Shown piece by piece: positions 36,098 to 44,546 of a stretch of 64,000 nt of DNA. The stretch's first letter is position 1, and each line of letters starts with the position of its first letter. Both the position numbers and the translations under genes were made by a program. Below the pieces are notes generated by a model that was not told the DNA's origin, searched no databases, and worked only from the letters and a program-made list of their open reading frames with translations. Source of the stretch: Ferruginibacter sp. (GTDB lineage: Bacteria; Bacteroidota; Bacteroidia; Chitinophagales; Chitinophagaceae); the NCBI GenBank assembly GCA_019638525.1, contig JAHBTO010000003.1, forward strand, positions 1 through 64,000, in the 5' to 3' direction.

Positions 36098-36703
36098 TTG
36101 AAAAAAAAAAGATGGTTAAACAATATTATTTTTGACACAGAACTTATTGACCATTCATATTTATCAGAAACGGAGAGATACTCTTTAAAGTCATTTTTAT
36201 TAGATAATAAAACTTTAGCTCAAATTGGAAAAGAGATTGAAACAAGTGATGAAAGGGCAAGACAAATTATTAAAAACGCCATTGGTAAAATATTATTAAA
36301 TACAAATAATCTTATTGCTAAAAGTTTCTGGTTGCAAAAGACATTGAAAGAGAAAGATCAATTACAAAATGAATTAAAAGATATAAAACTAAAATTTAAG
36401 AAAGAGTTAGCTAGTGAAAAGCAATTGACAATTTTGTTTGAAGAAATTGATTTGCCGATTACTAATATCTCTTTCATAGTAAGAGCTAAAAATTTATTGG
36501 CAGATTTGAAAGTTAATACAGTTGGTCAACTTGCTACACTAACTAAAAACAATCTTTTTTTGATGAAAAATGCAGGAATAAAAACAGATGATGAAATAAT
36601 TAAAAAAGTAGAAGAGTTTATACGTCAACTATACCATTTTTCAAAAATTCAACCCAAAGTTTTCCTTTGGCAACCCACTCAACTATTCATTACCAAAAAT
36701 TAA
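36098..36703 (+). CDS. Hybrid transcription protein: sigma region-4-like HTH plus RNA polymerase alpha-CTD-like domain
   Basis: 201 residues from a TTG start; no ATG is in frame until about residue 156. Residues 24-68 read like sigma-70 region 4: Leu-Ser-Glu-Thr-Glu-Arg, then Lys-Thr-Leu-Ala-Gln-Ile-Gly-Lys-Glu-Ile and Ser-Asp-Glu-Arg-Ala-Arg-Gln-Ile-Ile-Lys-Asn-Ala. Residues 75-110 are a charged helix, likely coiled coil. Residues 116-178 match alpha-CTD: Arg-Ala-Lys-Asn-Leu-Leu, Lys-Val-Asn-Thr-Val-Gly-Gln-Leu, Leu-Met-Lys-Asn-Ala-Gly-Ile-Lys-Thr, Asp-Glu-Ile-Ile-Lys-Lys-Val-Glu. It has no sigma region 2. It is AT-rich relative to its neighbours. A regulator that mimics promoter-contacting parts of RNA polymerase is inferred. 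Confidence 0.75.
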   Translation: MKKKRWLNNIIFDTELIDHSYLSETERYSLKSFLLDNKTLAQIGKEIETSDERARQIIKNAIGKILLNTNNLIAKSFWLQKTLKEKDQLQNELKDIKLKFKKELASEKQLTILFEEIDLPITNISFIVRAKNLLADLKVNTVGQLATLTKNNLFLMKNAGIKTDDEIIKKVEEFIRQLYHFSKIQPKVFLWQPTQLFITKN

Positions 36704-36714
36704 AATTATAAAGG

Positions 36715-36722
36715 TAAATTTG
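36715..36722 (+). promoter_or_regulatory. -7 element of the flippase gene
   Basis: TAAATTTG is a perfect TAnnTTTG located 19 bases before the TTG start at 36742 and 12 bases after the previous stop. Confidence 0.5.
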
Positions 36723-36741
36723 AAACCAAATTTATCATTCA

Positions 36742-38247
36742 TTGAGCGGCATTAAAAAATTAGCAGGGCAAACTATATGGTATGGGGCCAGTTCTATTGC
36801 TGCAAGATTTATTAATTTACTGCTAACGCCGTTTCTTACTTATAGCCTTGCCAACACGGCAGATTATGGTAAGATGGGCCTTATTTATGCAGCCATCCCA
36901 ATACTGAATGTAATTTTTACCTATGGTTTTGAAACCGCTTATTTCCGTTTTTCGGCTAAAGAAGAATATAAAAAAACCATCTACAGCACTTCGGTGTTGT
37001 CTATATTTTTTTCTACCATCATCTTCACTGCCATACTTTGGGTTTACCAGGATACTTTTGCCCGGATAGTAAGCCTGCAGGATTTTCCCCAAATTGTACA
37101 GCTTAGCATTTTCATCATCGCACTGGATGCACTTAACCGCATACCCTTTGCCAGTCTGCGTGAACAGGAGCGCCCCCGAAAATTTGCTTTCATCAATATA
37201 TTAAGCGTATTAATCAATGTTTTCTTTACCTGGTTCTTTATTGGTTATTGTCCTAATCATTTACAGCAAAACCCCGGTAGCTGGGTAAGTACTTTTTATA
37301 ATCCTGCTACCAACCCTATTGTTTATGTGTTAATTGCAAACCTTATCCAATCGGTTGCAACGCTTTTATTGTTGTCTGGAGAGTTCTCAAAAGTTCGTTT
37401 CCGGTTCAACGTTAGCCTTTGGAAAAAAATGATGCTATATTCTATGCCGCTGATTATTGTGGGTATGGGTGGTATGATAAATGAAACTTTTGACAGGCTG
37501 ATGCTTGCATGGTGGTTGCCCGGCACTTCGGTTTTTAAAGAACAGCAGGTAGGTATTTACAATGCTTGTTACAAGTTATCCATACTCATCACGTTATTTA
37601 TACAGGCTTTTAGGTTTGGCGCCGAACCATTTTTCTTTAAACAAGCCGAAGGGCAAAATCCGCAAAAAGTTTATGCAAGGGTGATGAAGTTTTTTGTCAT
37701 TATTGTTTCTGTAATGTTCTTACTCGTTAGCTTGTATATACCTATCTGGAAAAATTTTATTGGCCCAAAATACTGGGGCGGCCTTTCAGTGGTACCCATC
37801 CTGTTGCTGGCAAATATGTTCCTGGGTATTTATTATAACCTTTCCATTTGGTATAAACTTTCGCATAAAACCATGTCGGGTGCATGGATTACATTGATAG
37901 GAGCAGCCATTACATTTGCTGTTAATTATTTTTTTATTCCGCATTACAGTTATACAGCCTGTGCATGGGCAACCTTTACCTGTTATGGCGCCATGATGGT
38001 TATCTCTTATTTATGGGGGCAAAAAGAATACCGCATACCGTATGCATGGAAAAAATTACTTGCCTACATGGTAATTGCCGTCATCATTTATTTCATTCAT
38101 TTTGGCATCACAAATTTATGGAGCGGCTTTGCCGTTAGTTTTATCACTGCATCCATACTATTGCTGCTGTTTGTATTATTTGTATCAAAAATAGAGGCAA
38201 AAGAATTTGCAAAGTTGCCGGTGGTGGGCAAATATTTTAACCGCTGA
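36742..38247 (+). CDS. MATE/MOP-type polysaccharide flippase
   Basis: 501 residues with about 14 membrane helices. The start is a TTG; the sequence Met-Ser-Gly-Ile-Lys-Lys-Leu-Ala-Gly-Gln-Thr is the normal N-terminus of this family in Bacteroidota, so the TTG is credible. It belongs to the polysaccharide transporter branch (Wzx/RfbX-like, PF01943 or PF13440) that flips lipid-linked saccharides across the inner membrane. No glycosyltransferase genes lie next to it, so the substrate (O-antigen, exopolysaccharide or other lipid-linked glycan) is open. Confidence 0.9.
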   Translation: MSGIKKLAGQTIWYGASSIAARFINLLLTPFLTYSLANTADYGKMGLIYAAIPILNVIFTYGFETAYFRFSAKEEYKKTIYSTSVLSIFFSTIIFTAILWVYQDTFARIVSLQDFPQIVQLSIFIIALDALNRIPFASLREQERPRKFAFINILSVLINVFFTWFFIGYCPNHLQQNPGSWVSTFYNPATNPIVYVLIANLIQSVATLLLLSGEFSKVRFRFNVSLWKKMMLYSMPLIIVGMGGMINETFDRLMLAWWLPGTSVFKEQQVGIYNACYKLSILITLFIQAFRFGAEPFFFKQAEGQNPQKVYARVMKFFVIIVSVMFLLVSLYIPIWKNFIGPKYWGGLSVVPILLLANMFLGIYYNLSIWYKLSHKTMSGAWITLIGAAITFAVNYFFIPHYSYTACAWATFTCYGAMMVISYLWGQKEYRIPYAWKKLLAYMVIAVIIYFIHFGITNLWSGFAVSFITASILLLLFVLFVSKIEAKEFAKLPVVGKYFNR

Positions 38248-38252
38248 TTGTA

Positions 38253-40661
38253 TCAATCATCATCATCATCTTTTGGATTTAATTTTATAAAAGCGGCTCT
38301 TTTAGGTGCAGGCATGGTAGCATGTATGCCTTTTACACTTTTCCATATCACTTCGCTAAATTCAAGGTCAGGTATCCTGTCTTCTTTTGTAAAGTCGAAA
38401 GTAGATGATCGTTCGGCAAGTTCATTCCAGGCAAGGTTCTTATCATTTAAATCGATATTGGATGGCAGCGCCGTAAAGGTTGCGTAATTGGGTGTGGCTG
38501 TAAAGCAGCACCATAGCGGTGTGGCGGCTGCATCATACTGGCTCATGGGAGCAAGGCCAAGGATAAGTTCTATGCTGCGTAAGATACCGCTTGTGCTGTA
38601 TGCGGTATGGTCGGTAAAATTTCTTTTTACATACGGACCGGCAATATATGCAGTGCTGCGATGTGCATCCACATGGTCGGGCCCGTTTTGTGCATCATCT
38701 TCCACAATAAAAATCACCGATTGTTTCCACACGGGGCTTTCGCTTACATGCTGTACAAACATACCAACAGCAAGATCGTTTTGTGCGGCATAGGCAAAGG
38801 GTGTGGGTTTGCCTTTTGATAAACCGGCAGTATGATCATTAGGAAAACGTATTGCCATAAACTGAGGCAATGCACCGGCTGCCACCAACGAATCAAATTC
38901 ATGTGCCCATTGACGGTAGCGTACCGTATCACTTACATTTAAATCCCAACCGGTAAAATAAGTACAAAAATGATTTTCAAGTACCGGAAGGTTTGCTTTA
39001 TAATCATCTACAAATTCTCCGTACGACCGGTAGCTTACACCTGCCCGCTTGCAGGCGCCCCATAAAAAATCTCCTTTGTTATTGGCAATTTTCCTGTGCC
39101 CTTCGGCATCATAAGAGCCACCGCGGCGGCCATAACTGGTTACCCATGTTTTTTCAAGATAATCGGTTGCATAAGCGCCCATGGTCCAGTTATGCCCGTC
39201 GGCACTTACTTCGCCATCAACATAAAAATTATCAAGCAACACAAATTCATCTACCAGTTTATGCTGATTGGGTGTTATGTGCCTGCCAAATAACACAAGG
39301 CTGCTATCGCCATTGCCGGCTTTTACATCGCCAAGCACCTGGTCGTAAGTGCGGTTTTCTTTAATGATATAAAACACATGTTTTATAGGAGAGGGGCCGC
39401 CAACCTTTGCCGGTATAGGATTGCCCGGTTCTACCTGGCTATGCATCTCTTTATCTTTTGTATATGGTGTGTTTTGATAAACCTGCCGGGAGTAAATGCT
39501 TAGTTGTTTTTCATCTGGCATGTTAATGATGCTCATTGTTCCTTTCATTAATGCACCAATGTATTGTACTTCTTTTTCCTTGTCTCCTTCCTGGTAAACA
39601 GCCGTTGGTTTTTTTTGTGCCGGGTTTGGCCCATGTGGGTTTGCAAAAGATGAAAAACCTTTGCCATTGCTAACCCAAATTTGTTTTCCTACAACCCTTA
39701 CGCAGGTGGGGTACCAGCCCACAGGGATAAATCCTTTTGAAAAACTGAACCCCGGTTTACTTACATCAAATAGCGTTAAACAATTATTATCGGCATTGGC
39801 AATAAACAATGTTTTTTCGTTTTGGCTTAGCGCCACTGCATTGCTGGTGCTGCCCGGCGGTGCATCGGGATAAAGTGATGCGGTGAGGGTTTCAACAACT
39901 CTTTGTTGTTTTGTGTTAATGACCGAAACAGAATTGTCGTTAGCATTGGCAACAAAAACAAATTTATCATTCTTAGTGATGCAGATGTCATTGGGGTTAT
40001 CGCCCACTGCAATTTGTGCTATTATATTTTTTGTTTGGGTGTTAAACACAATAAGTTTATCGCAACCCCAGCAACTGATGTAAAGCTCATTTTTACTGTT
40101 TGATAATAAACAGGTATAAGCTTCCCCATCAAGCTTTAGCTTTTGTATAATTTCTTTGTTAAGCAGGTTTATGATGTATAAAGAGTTATTGTCTTTTGTA
40201 ACTACATACAACAATTTTTTTTTGTCATCAATATCAATGCCTGCCGGTGAAATTTTAGTAGGCCATTTTTTACCAAGTATGATGCTGTCTTTAAGTACAA
40301 GTTTGTTTTTAATAATGGCATATTGTAAAACCAGGTTATCGTTGCCACCGCTGGCAAACAGGTATTGGTCGTTGCCGCCAAAGCAAAGTCCCAGCCAGCT
40401 TTTGGCCACTTCAATATTATCCAGTATTTTTTTTGTTTTTGTATTAATTAACTGAATGCTTTGTTTTCCCTGCCCGTTGTTGGTAACGGCTATAAGTTTT
40501 TTTGATTTGCTTACGGCAATATTCAATGGCAAATCGCCCAATGGCAAACTGCTGCCGGCAGGCGATAACGACCAACCGTTAGGCAGCGTTATGGTTTGCT
40601 GGCCCATGGCATGTAAGGATGCAAGCAGGATAAAAAAAATAAGTGTTTTTATTTTATACAT
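38253..40661 (-). CDS. YncE-like beta-propeller fused to alkaline-phosphatase-type phosphoesterase
   Basis: 802 residues with a signal peptide (about 1-20, His-Ala-Met-Gly-Gln). Residues about 30-350 are YncE-type beta-propeller repeats (Asn-Thr-Lys-Thr-Lys, Val-Gly-Asp-Asn-Pro-Asn-Asp, Phe-Val-Ala-Asn-Ala-Asn-Asp-Asn-Ser-Val). Residues about 420-780 are a phosphoesterase of the alkaline phosphatase superfamily (PF04185), starting Ile-Lys-Glu-Asn-Arg-Thr-Tyr-Asp-Gln-Val, with Asp/His-rich Asp-Asp-Ala-Gln-Asn-Gly-Pro-Asp-His-Val-Asp. Such bifunctional proteins are common in Bacteroidota and periplasmic. The chain ends in five Asp from a repeated GAT tract. Substrate is unknown. Confidence 0.9.
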   Translation of the reverse strand: MYKIKTLIFFILLASLHAMGQQTITLPNGWSLSPAGSSLPLGDLPLNIAVSKSKKLIAVTNNGQGKQSIQLINTKTKKILDNIEVAKSWLGLCFGGNDQYLFASGGNDNLVLQYAIIKNKLVLKDSIILGKKWPTKISPAGIDIDDKKKLLYVVTKDNNSLYIINLLNKEIIQKLKLDGEAYTCLLSNSKNELYISCWGCDKLIVFNTQTKNIIAQIAVGDNPNDICITKNDKFVFVANANDNSVSVINTKQQRVVETLTASLYPDAPPGSTSNAVALSQNEKTLFIANADNNCLTLFDVSKPGFSFSKGFIPVGWYPTCVRVVGKQIWVSNGKGFSSFANPHGPNPAQKKPTAVYQEGDKEKEVQYIGALMKGTMSIINMPDEKQLSIYSRQVYQNTPYTKDKEMHSQVEPGNPIPAKVGGPSPIKHVFYIIKENRTYDQVLGDVKAGNGDSSLVLFGRHITPNQHKLVDEFVLLDNFYVDGEVSADGHNWTMGAYATDYLEKTWVTSYGRRGGSYDAEGHRKIANNKGDFLWGACKRAGVSYRSYGEFVDDYKANLPVLENHFCTYFTGWDLNVSDTVRYRQWAHEFDSLVAAGALPQFMAIRFPNDHTAGLSKGKPTPFAYAAQNDLAVGMFVQHVSESPVWKQSVIFIVEDDAQNGPDHVDAHRSTAYIAGPYVKRNFTDHTAYSTSGILRSIELILGLAPMSQYDAAATPLWCCFTATPNYATFTALPSNIDLNDKNLAWNELAERSSTFDFTKEDRIPDLEFSEVIWKSVKGIHATMPAPKRAAFIKLNPKDDDDD

Positions 40662-40713
40662 GGTAATTCTATTTTTTTTTAATTAGCGAAGTTTAACATC
40701 AAAAACATACCAA

Positions 40714-41517
40714 TTAATATTTTTTATACAGGCTGTAAATGATTTTTTCATCAGCCTTGTTAATTATTGGCAAAGTATCCTGCTGCACAAAATGCAGTTT
40801 AAATGCTTTAATAGCGGCAATGCTGTCTTTGGTTTTGTATCCTATAATGCGTAATGCATCCATGGCATTAAAATTATTAGGCAACGATACATTTGTTGTA
40901 TCGTACCAGTTGCCAAATCCGTTTTGCGCAAGTAGCTGCCAGGGGAAAAACCTGCTTGGGTCAACTTTCCTGGAAGGGGCAATATCTGAGTGACCAATAA
41001 AATTTGCAGTAGGTATATTGTATTTTTTCTTCAAATTTTTTAAAACCATCAACAGGCTGTTTATTTGGGTTTCGGTAAATGGTTCATACCCGTTATTATC
41101 CAGTTCTATACCAATAGATACAGAGTTTACATCTGTAACATTGCCCCAATTGGCGGCGCCGGCATGCCAGGCACGCAGGTAATCATTTAGCATGTGATGT
41201 ACAGTGCCATCTCTGCAAATAACATAATGAGCGCTCACCTGCGTACGGGTAAGAGTAAACGTATGTAGCGTTTGTTCGCAACTGTTTTGTGCCGTATGGT
41301 GTATAATTACAAAGTTGGGCCTGCGTATACCAAAATTTGTAGTGCCCACCCAGGCTGCAGGAGCAATAGTACTGTCGGTATTGGCAGGTTGTTTTTTTAA
41401 TTCTCTTGCCAATGCACGTGCCTGTTTTTTATAACTGCGGTTAGTGGCAGCATACTTACTACAACTGTTACTTAAAAAAATAACCAGCAGTAAAGGAATA
41501 GTTTTTTTGAAGCTCAT
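40714..41517 (-). CDS. N-acetylmuramoyl-L-alanine amidase, PGRP-type lipoprotein
   Basis: 267 residues. The signal ends Ser-Asn-Ser-Cys (Cys19), a plausible lipobox. Residues about 70-200 are an amidase_2/PGRP domain: Zn ligands are expected as His in Ile-Ile-His-His-Thr, His in Arg-Ala-Trp-His-Ala-Gly, and a C-terminal Asp in Lys-Val-Asp-Pro (or His in Gly-His-Ser-Asp). It cleaves the amide between N-acetylmuramate and L-Ala of peptidoglycan, in the periplasm. It acts in cell-wall recycling or remodelling; no neighbouring wall genes refine this. Confidence 0.9.
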   Translation of the reverse strand: MSFKKTIPLLLVIFLSNSCSKYAATNRSYKKQARALARELKKQPANTDSTIAPAAWVGTTNFGIRRPNFVIIHHTAQNSCEQTLHTFTLTRTQVSAHYVICRDGTVHHMLNDYLRAWHAGAANWGNVTDVNSVSIGIELDNNGYEPFTETQINSLLMVLKNLKKKYNIPTANFIGHSDIAPSRKVDPSRFFPWQLLAQNGFGNWYDTTNVSLPNNFNAMDALRIIGYKTKDSIAAIKAFKLHFVQQDTLPIINKADEKIIYSLYKKY

Positions 41518-41731
41518 AAAAAGAATGTGGTAGCGAAAGTTACATCTTAATTTGCATGTAACAGTTTAAACTTATACAAAGGGTAATTTGGCCTGCAGTT
41601 TAGAGATAAGTTTATGATAAATGAACATATCATTTAGATAAGGCTTAATTTTATACAGGCGGTATTGAAATAAATTTTTCATATTTACAACCCGGTAATT
41701 AAGATTACCTTTCAGGGATAAGTTTACAAGC

Positions 41732-42586
41732 ATGAAAAAATACTTACTCTTCATTTTTATTTTAATTAGTGCATCATTAGCGTATGCACAGCAAAAACCT
41801 GCCTATATACTTTATGATGCAAAAGGTAAAAAAGTTTCTTACGATAAGATGATACGCCGTCTTGCAAAAAAAGATATTGTTCTTTTTGGCGAATACCATA
41901 ACAATGCTATTGCACACTGGATGGAGCTTTCAGTGGCAAAAGACTTAAGTAAAAAACGAAGTTTAATTTTTGGCGCCGAAATGTTTGAGGCAGATAACCA
42001 ACAGGCATTGAGTGATTATATGGCCGGCAAAATTACAGCCAAAGGATTTGACACTACTGCAAGGCTGTGGAATAATTATAAAACCGATTATGCACCCATT
42101 GTAAATTTTGCTAAAGAAATTAAAGCGCCTTTTATTGCTACCAATATTCCCAGGCGATATGCATCGCTTGTTTCAAAAAAAGGGTTTGCTGCTTTGGATA
42201 GTTTATCGGCATTAGAAAAAAGCTGGATGGCGCCATTACCGATGGATTATGATTCTACTTTACCCGGTTATGTAAAAATGCTGGAAATGATGGGTGGCCA
42301 TGGCGGTGCTAATATGCCAAAAGCACAGGCAAGCAAAGATGCTACCATGGCTTATTTTATATTACAAAATTATAAGCAGGGCTCGCTTTTTATTCATTAC
42401 AATGGTTCTTACCATTCGGATAACTATGATGGCATAAATTGGTATCTTAAAAGAAAACAACCGGGTTTACATTATGCAACTATTACAACGGTATCGCAAA
42501 AAAATATACAAACATTATTACAGGAAAATAAGCTTAAAGCCGATTATATAATATGTGTTGATGAAGATATGACCAACACATATTAG
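41732..42586 (+). CDS. ChaN-like exported protein (heme-uptake/TIKI fold family)
   Basis: 284 residues with a signal peptide (about 1-19, Ala-Tyr-Ala-Gln). The mature chain matches the ChaN / DUF399 family: Leu-Phe-Gly-Glu-Tyr-His-Asn-Asn near residue 50, Phe-Gly-Ala-Glu-Met-Phe-Glu, Asn-Ile-Pro-Arg-Arg-Tyr-Ala, and His-Tyr-Asn-Gly-Ser-Tyr-His-Ser. In Campylobacter ChaN binds heme; relatives (TIKI) are metalloproteases. The conserved Glu-Tyr-His and His residues are present. It may belong with the iron/heme theme but its neighbours (amidase, rnc) do not show this. Confidence 0.82.
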   Translation: MKKYLLFIFILISASLAYAQQKPAYILYDAKGKKVSYDKMIRRLAKKDIVLFGEYHNNAIAHWMELSVAKDLSKKRSLIFGAEMFEADNQQALSDYMAGKITAKGFDTTARLWNNYKTDYAPIVNFAKEIKAPFIATNIPRRYASLVSKKGFAALDSLSALEKSWMAPLPMDYDSTLPGYVKMLEMMGGHGGANMPKAQASKDATMAYFILQNYKQGSLFIHYNGSYHSDNYDGINWYLKRKQPGLHYATITTVSQKNIQTLLQENKLKADYIICVDEDMTNTY

Positions 42587-42699
42587 CTTATTTAAAAAAT
42601 TTAAAAGTTAAAAAAACATTCCTTTTTTACAGGAACTTTAAAATTTCTTAATTTTATTTTATTGAAATAAATCAATTTCATAAAAACAATTACTACACT

Positions 42700-43410
42700 T
42701 TGCAATTCATAAAAGTTTTTTTCAAGAGCCAGGCAAATAACAGGGATTTTAAAAAACAACTTAGCAATGTGCTTGGTTTTATGCCGGGCGATATTGCCTT
42801 GTACAAAACGGCATTAAGCCACCGAAGTGTAAGGGAAGGCGCTGATGAAAATAATGAAAGGCTTGAGTTTTTGGGTGATGCGGTACTAAGTTCTATTGTG
42901 GCACATTATCTTTTTAAAAAATATCCATACAAAGGCGAAGGTTTTTTAACCGAAATGCGAAGTAAGATGGTAAACCGCCAAAAGCTAAATGATATTGCAT
43001 TAAAGATGGGGCTTAAGAAAATTACTTTTTATAATAAGTACGATAATGCGCTGAAGATATCACAAATTTTTGGAAATACTTTAGAAGCTTTGATAGGTGC
43101 TGTTTATCTTGATAAAGGGTATATCGGTACACTAAAATGGGTGGAGAAATACATTATTATGCCGCATATGTTTATGGACGACCTGGAAGATGTGGAAATA
43201 AACATCAAGAACAGGCTGTATGGCTGGGCTAATAAAAACGGGAAGGCGCTTGAGTTTGAAACACTGGATGAAAAATTTGAAAATGGCCGCCGTTTGTTTA
43301 CCATTGGCGCCACTGTTGATGGCGAACTGATAGCCGAAGCAAAAGGATACAATAAAAAAGATGCCAGCCAGGTGGCCGCACAGCTTGCGGTAGCTAAATT
43401 GGGGTTATAA
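42700..43410 (+). CDS. rnc: Ribonuclease III
   Basis: 236 residues from a TTG at 42700; homologues begin with a short basic-aromatic segment (Met-Lys/Gln-Phe), and no in-frame ATG occurs before residue 28. The start is odd because the TTG lies inside a TACACTTTG that itself resembles a -7 element. The RNase III domain has the signature Asn-Glu-Arg-Leu-Glu-Phe-Leu-Gly-Asp-Ala (52-61) and a later Glu for the second metal; the C-terminal dsRNA-binding domain covers about 165-236 (Asp-Ala-Ser-Gln-Val-Ala-Ala). It processes rRNA and other double-stranded RNA. gpsA follows 41 bases later. Confidence 0.92.
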   Translation: MQFIKVFFKSQANNRDFKKQLSNVLGFMPGDIALYKTALSHRSVREGADENNERLEFLGDAVLSSIVAHYLFKKYPYKGEGFLTEMRSKMVNRQKLNDIALKMGLKKITFYNKYDNALKISQIFGNTLEALIGAVYLDKGYIGTLKWVEKYIIMPHMFMDDLEDVEINIKNRLYGWANKNGKALEFETLDEKFENGRRLFTIGATVDGELIAEAKGYNKKDASQVAAQLAVAKLGL

Positions 43411-43451
43411 AAAAATTGTTCCTGTATTTATTTAAAAAGAAAAAACTAACC

Positions 43452-44489
43452 ATGCGTTTTGGAATTTTAGGAAGTGGAAGTTGGGGAACAGCCATAGCAA
43501 AAATTTTAACCGATAATGGTAACTCAATATATTGGTGGAACAGGAGCAAAGCAGATATACAATACCTGCTGAACCGCCGGCACAACCCACAATATTTATC
43601 TGCAGCACATTTTGATATTACAAAACTTCATTTAACCACCAACCCGGCCGAAGTAATTGCCAATAGCGATTTCGTTGTAATTGTTATCCCATCAGCATTT
43701 GCAGAAGATGCATTAAAAGACCTTGACAGGGATATTTTTAAAGGGAAGAAAATTATTTCTGCCATTAAAGGCATCTTGCCAGGGCAAAACATTTTACTAA
43801 ATGAATACCTTTCAATTGAGTTTGCTGTAACACTAAACGATTATTTTGCGGTACTTGGCCCCTGCCATGCCGAAGAAGTGGCTGCCGAAAAATTATCGTA
43901 CCTAACCTTTAGCGGTATTGATGTAAAAACAACAACTGCCATTGCAACTTGTTTTAAAACTCAATACATTAATACTATTGTTAACGATGATATTTTTGGT
44001 GTGCAGTATGCAGCTGTGTTAAAAAACATTTATGCTGTAGGGGCGGGCATGGCTCATGGGCTTGATTATGGTGATAATTTTTTAAGTGTATTTATTGCCA
44101 ATGCAGCCGATGAAATGGCTGGATTTTTAAAAAAGGCCGGCATTAAAAATATTGAAGTGGGGCATACCTATACCAGCCAGGCATCTGTTGAGCAAAAGAA
44201 AAATAATTATGCTGCATCCGTTTACCTTGGAGATCTGTTGGTTACCTGTTACTCATTGCACAGTCGTAACCGTGCATTTGGCAATATGATTGGTAAGGGC
44301 TATACAGTAAAAGCCGCACAGCTTGAAATGAGTATGGTGGCCGAAGGGTATAATGCCAGCAAGTGTATGCACATCATCAATAAAAAAATAAATGCCGATA
44401 TGCCCATTGCCGGTACCATTTATAATATACTTTGGGAAAACCTGCCTGCTGCAGATGGATTTAAAATCATTGAGCAATCATTAGTGTAA
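43452..44489 (+). CDS. gpsA: Glycerol-3-phosphate dehydrogenase [NAD(P)+]
   Basis: 345 residues from the ATG at 43452; the upstream frame to 43416 is Lys-rich and not homologous. It makes sn-glycerol 3-phosphate for phospholipids. N-terminal nucleotide-binding motif Gly-Ser-Gly-Ser-Trp-Gly-Thr-Ala (7-14), a Lys in Ile-Lys-Gly-Ile-Leu-Pro, the catalytic Lys in Ala-Val-Leu-Lys-Asn-Ile-Tyr-Ala-Val-Gly-Ala-Gly, and Asp-Ser/Asn-rich substrate residues. Probably co-transcribed with rnc. Confidence 0.96.
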   Translation: MRFGILGSGSWGTAIAKILTDNGNSIYWWNRSKADIQYLLNRRHNPQYLSAAHFDITKLHLTTNPAEVIANSDFVVIVIPSAFAEDALKDLDRDIFKGKKIISAIKGILPGQNILLNEYLSIEFAVTLNDYFAVLGPCHAEEVAAEKLSYLTFSGIDVKTTTAIATCFKTQYINTIVNDDIFGVQYAAVLKNIYAVGAGMAHGLDYGDNFLSVFIANAADEMAGFLKKAGIKNIEVGHTYTSQASVEQKKNNYAASVYLGDLLVTCYSLHSRNRAFGNMIGKGYTVKAAQLEMSMVAEGYNASKCMHIINKKINADMPIAGTIYNILWENLPAADGFKIIEQSLV

Positions 44490-44546
44490 AAAGAATTTTT
44501 TGTTCATTATCAATTGTAAGTATAGCTGAATAAAAAACATTATCAT

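Noticed and set aside
40714..41517. Amidase considered as a phage endolysin
   Set aside because: It has a lipoprotein-type signal and is surrounded by housekeeping genes; no phage genes are present.
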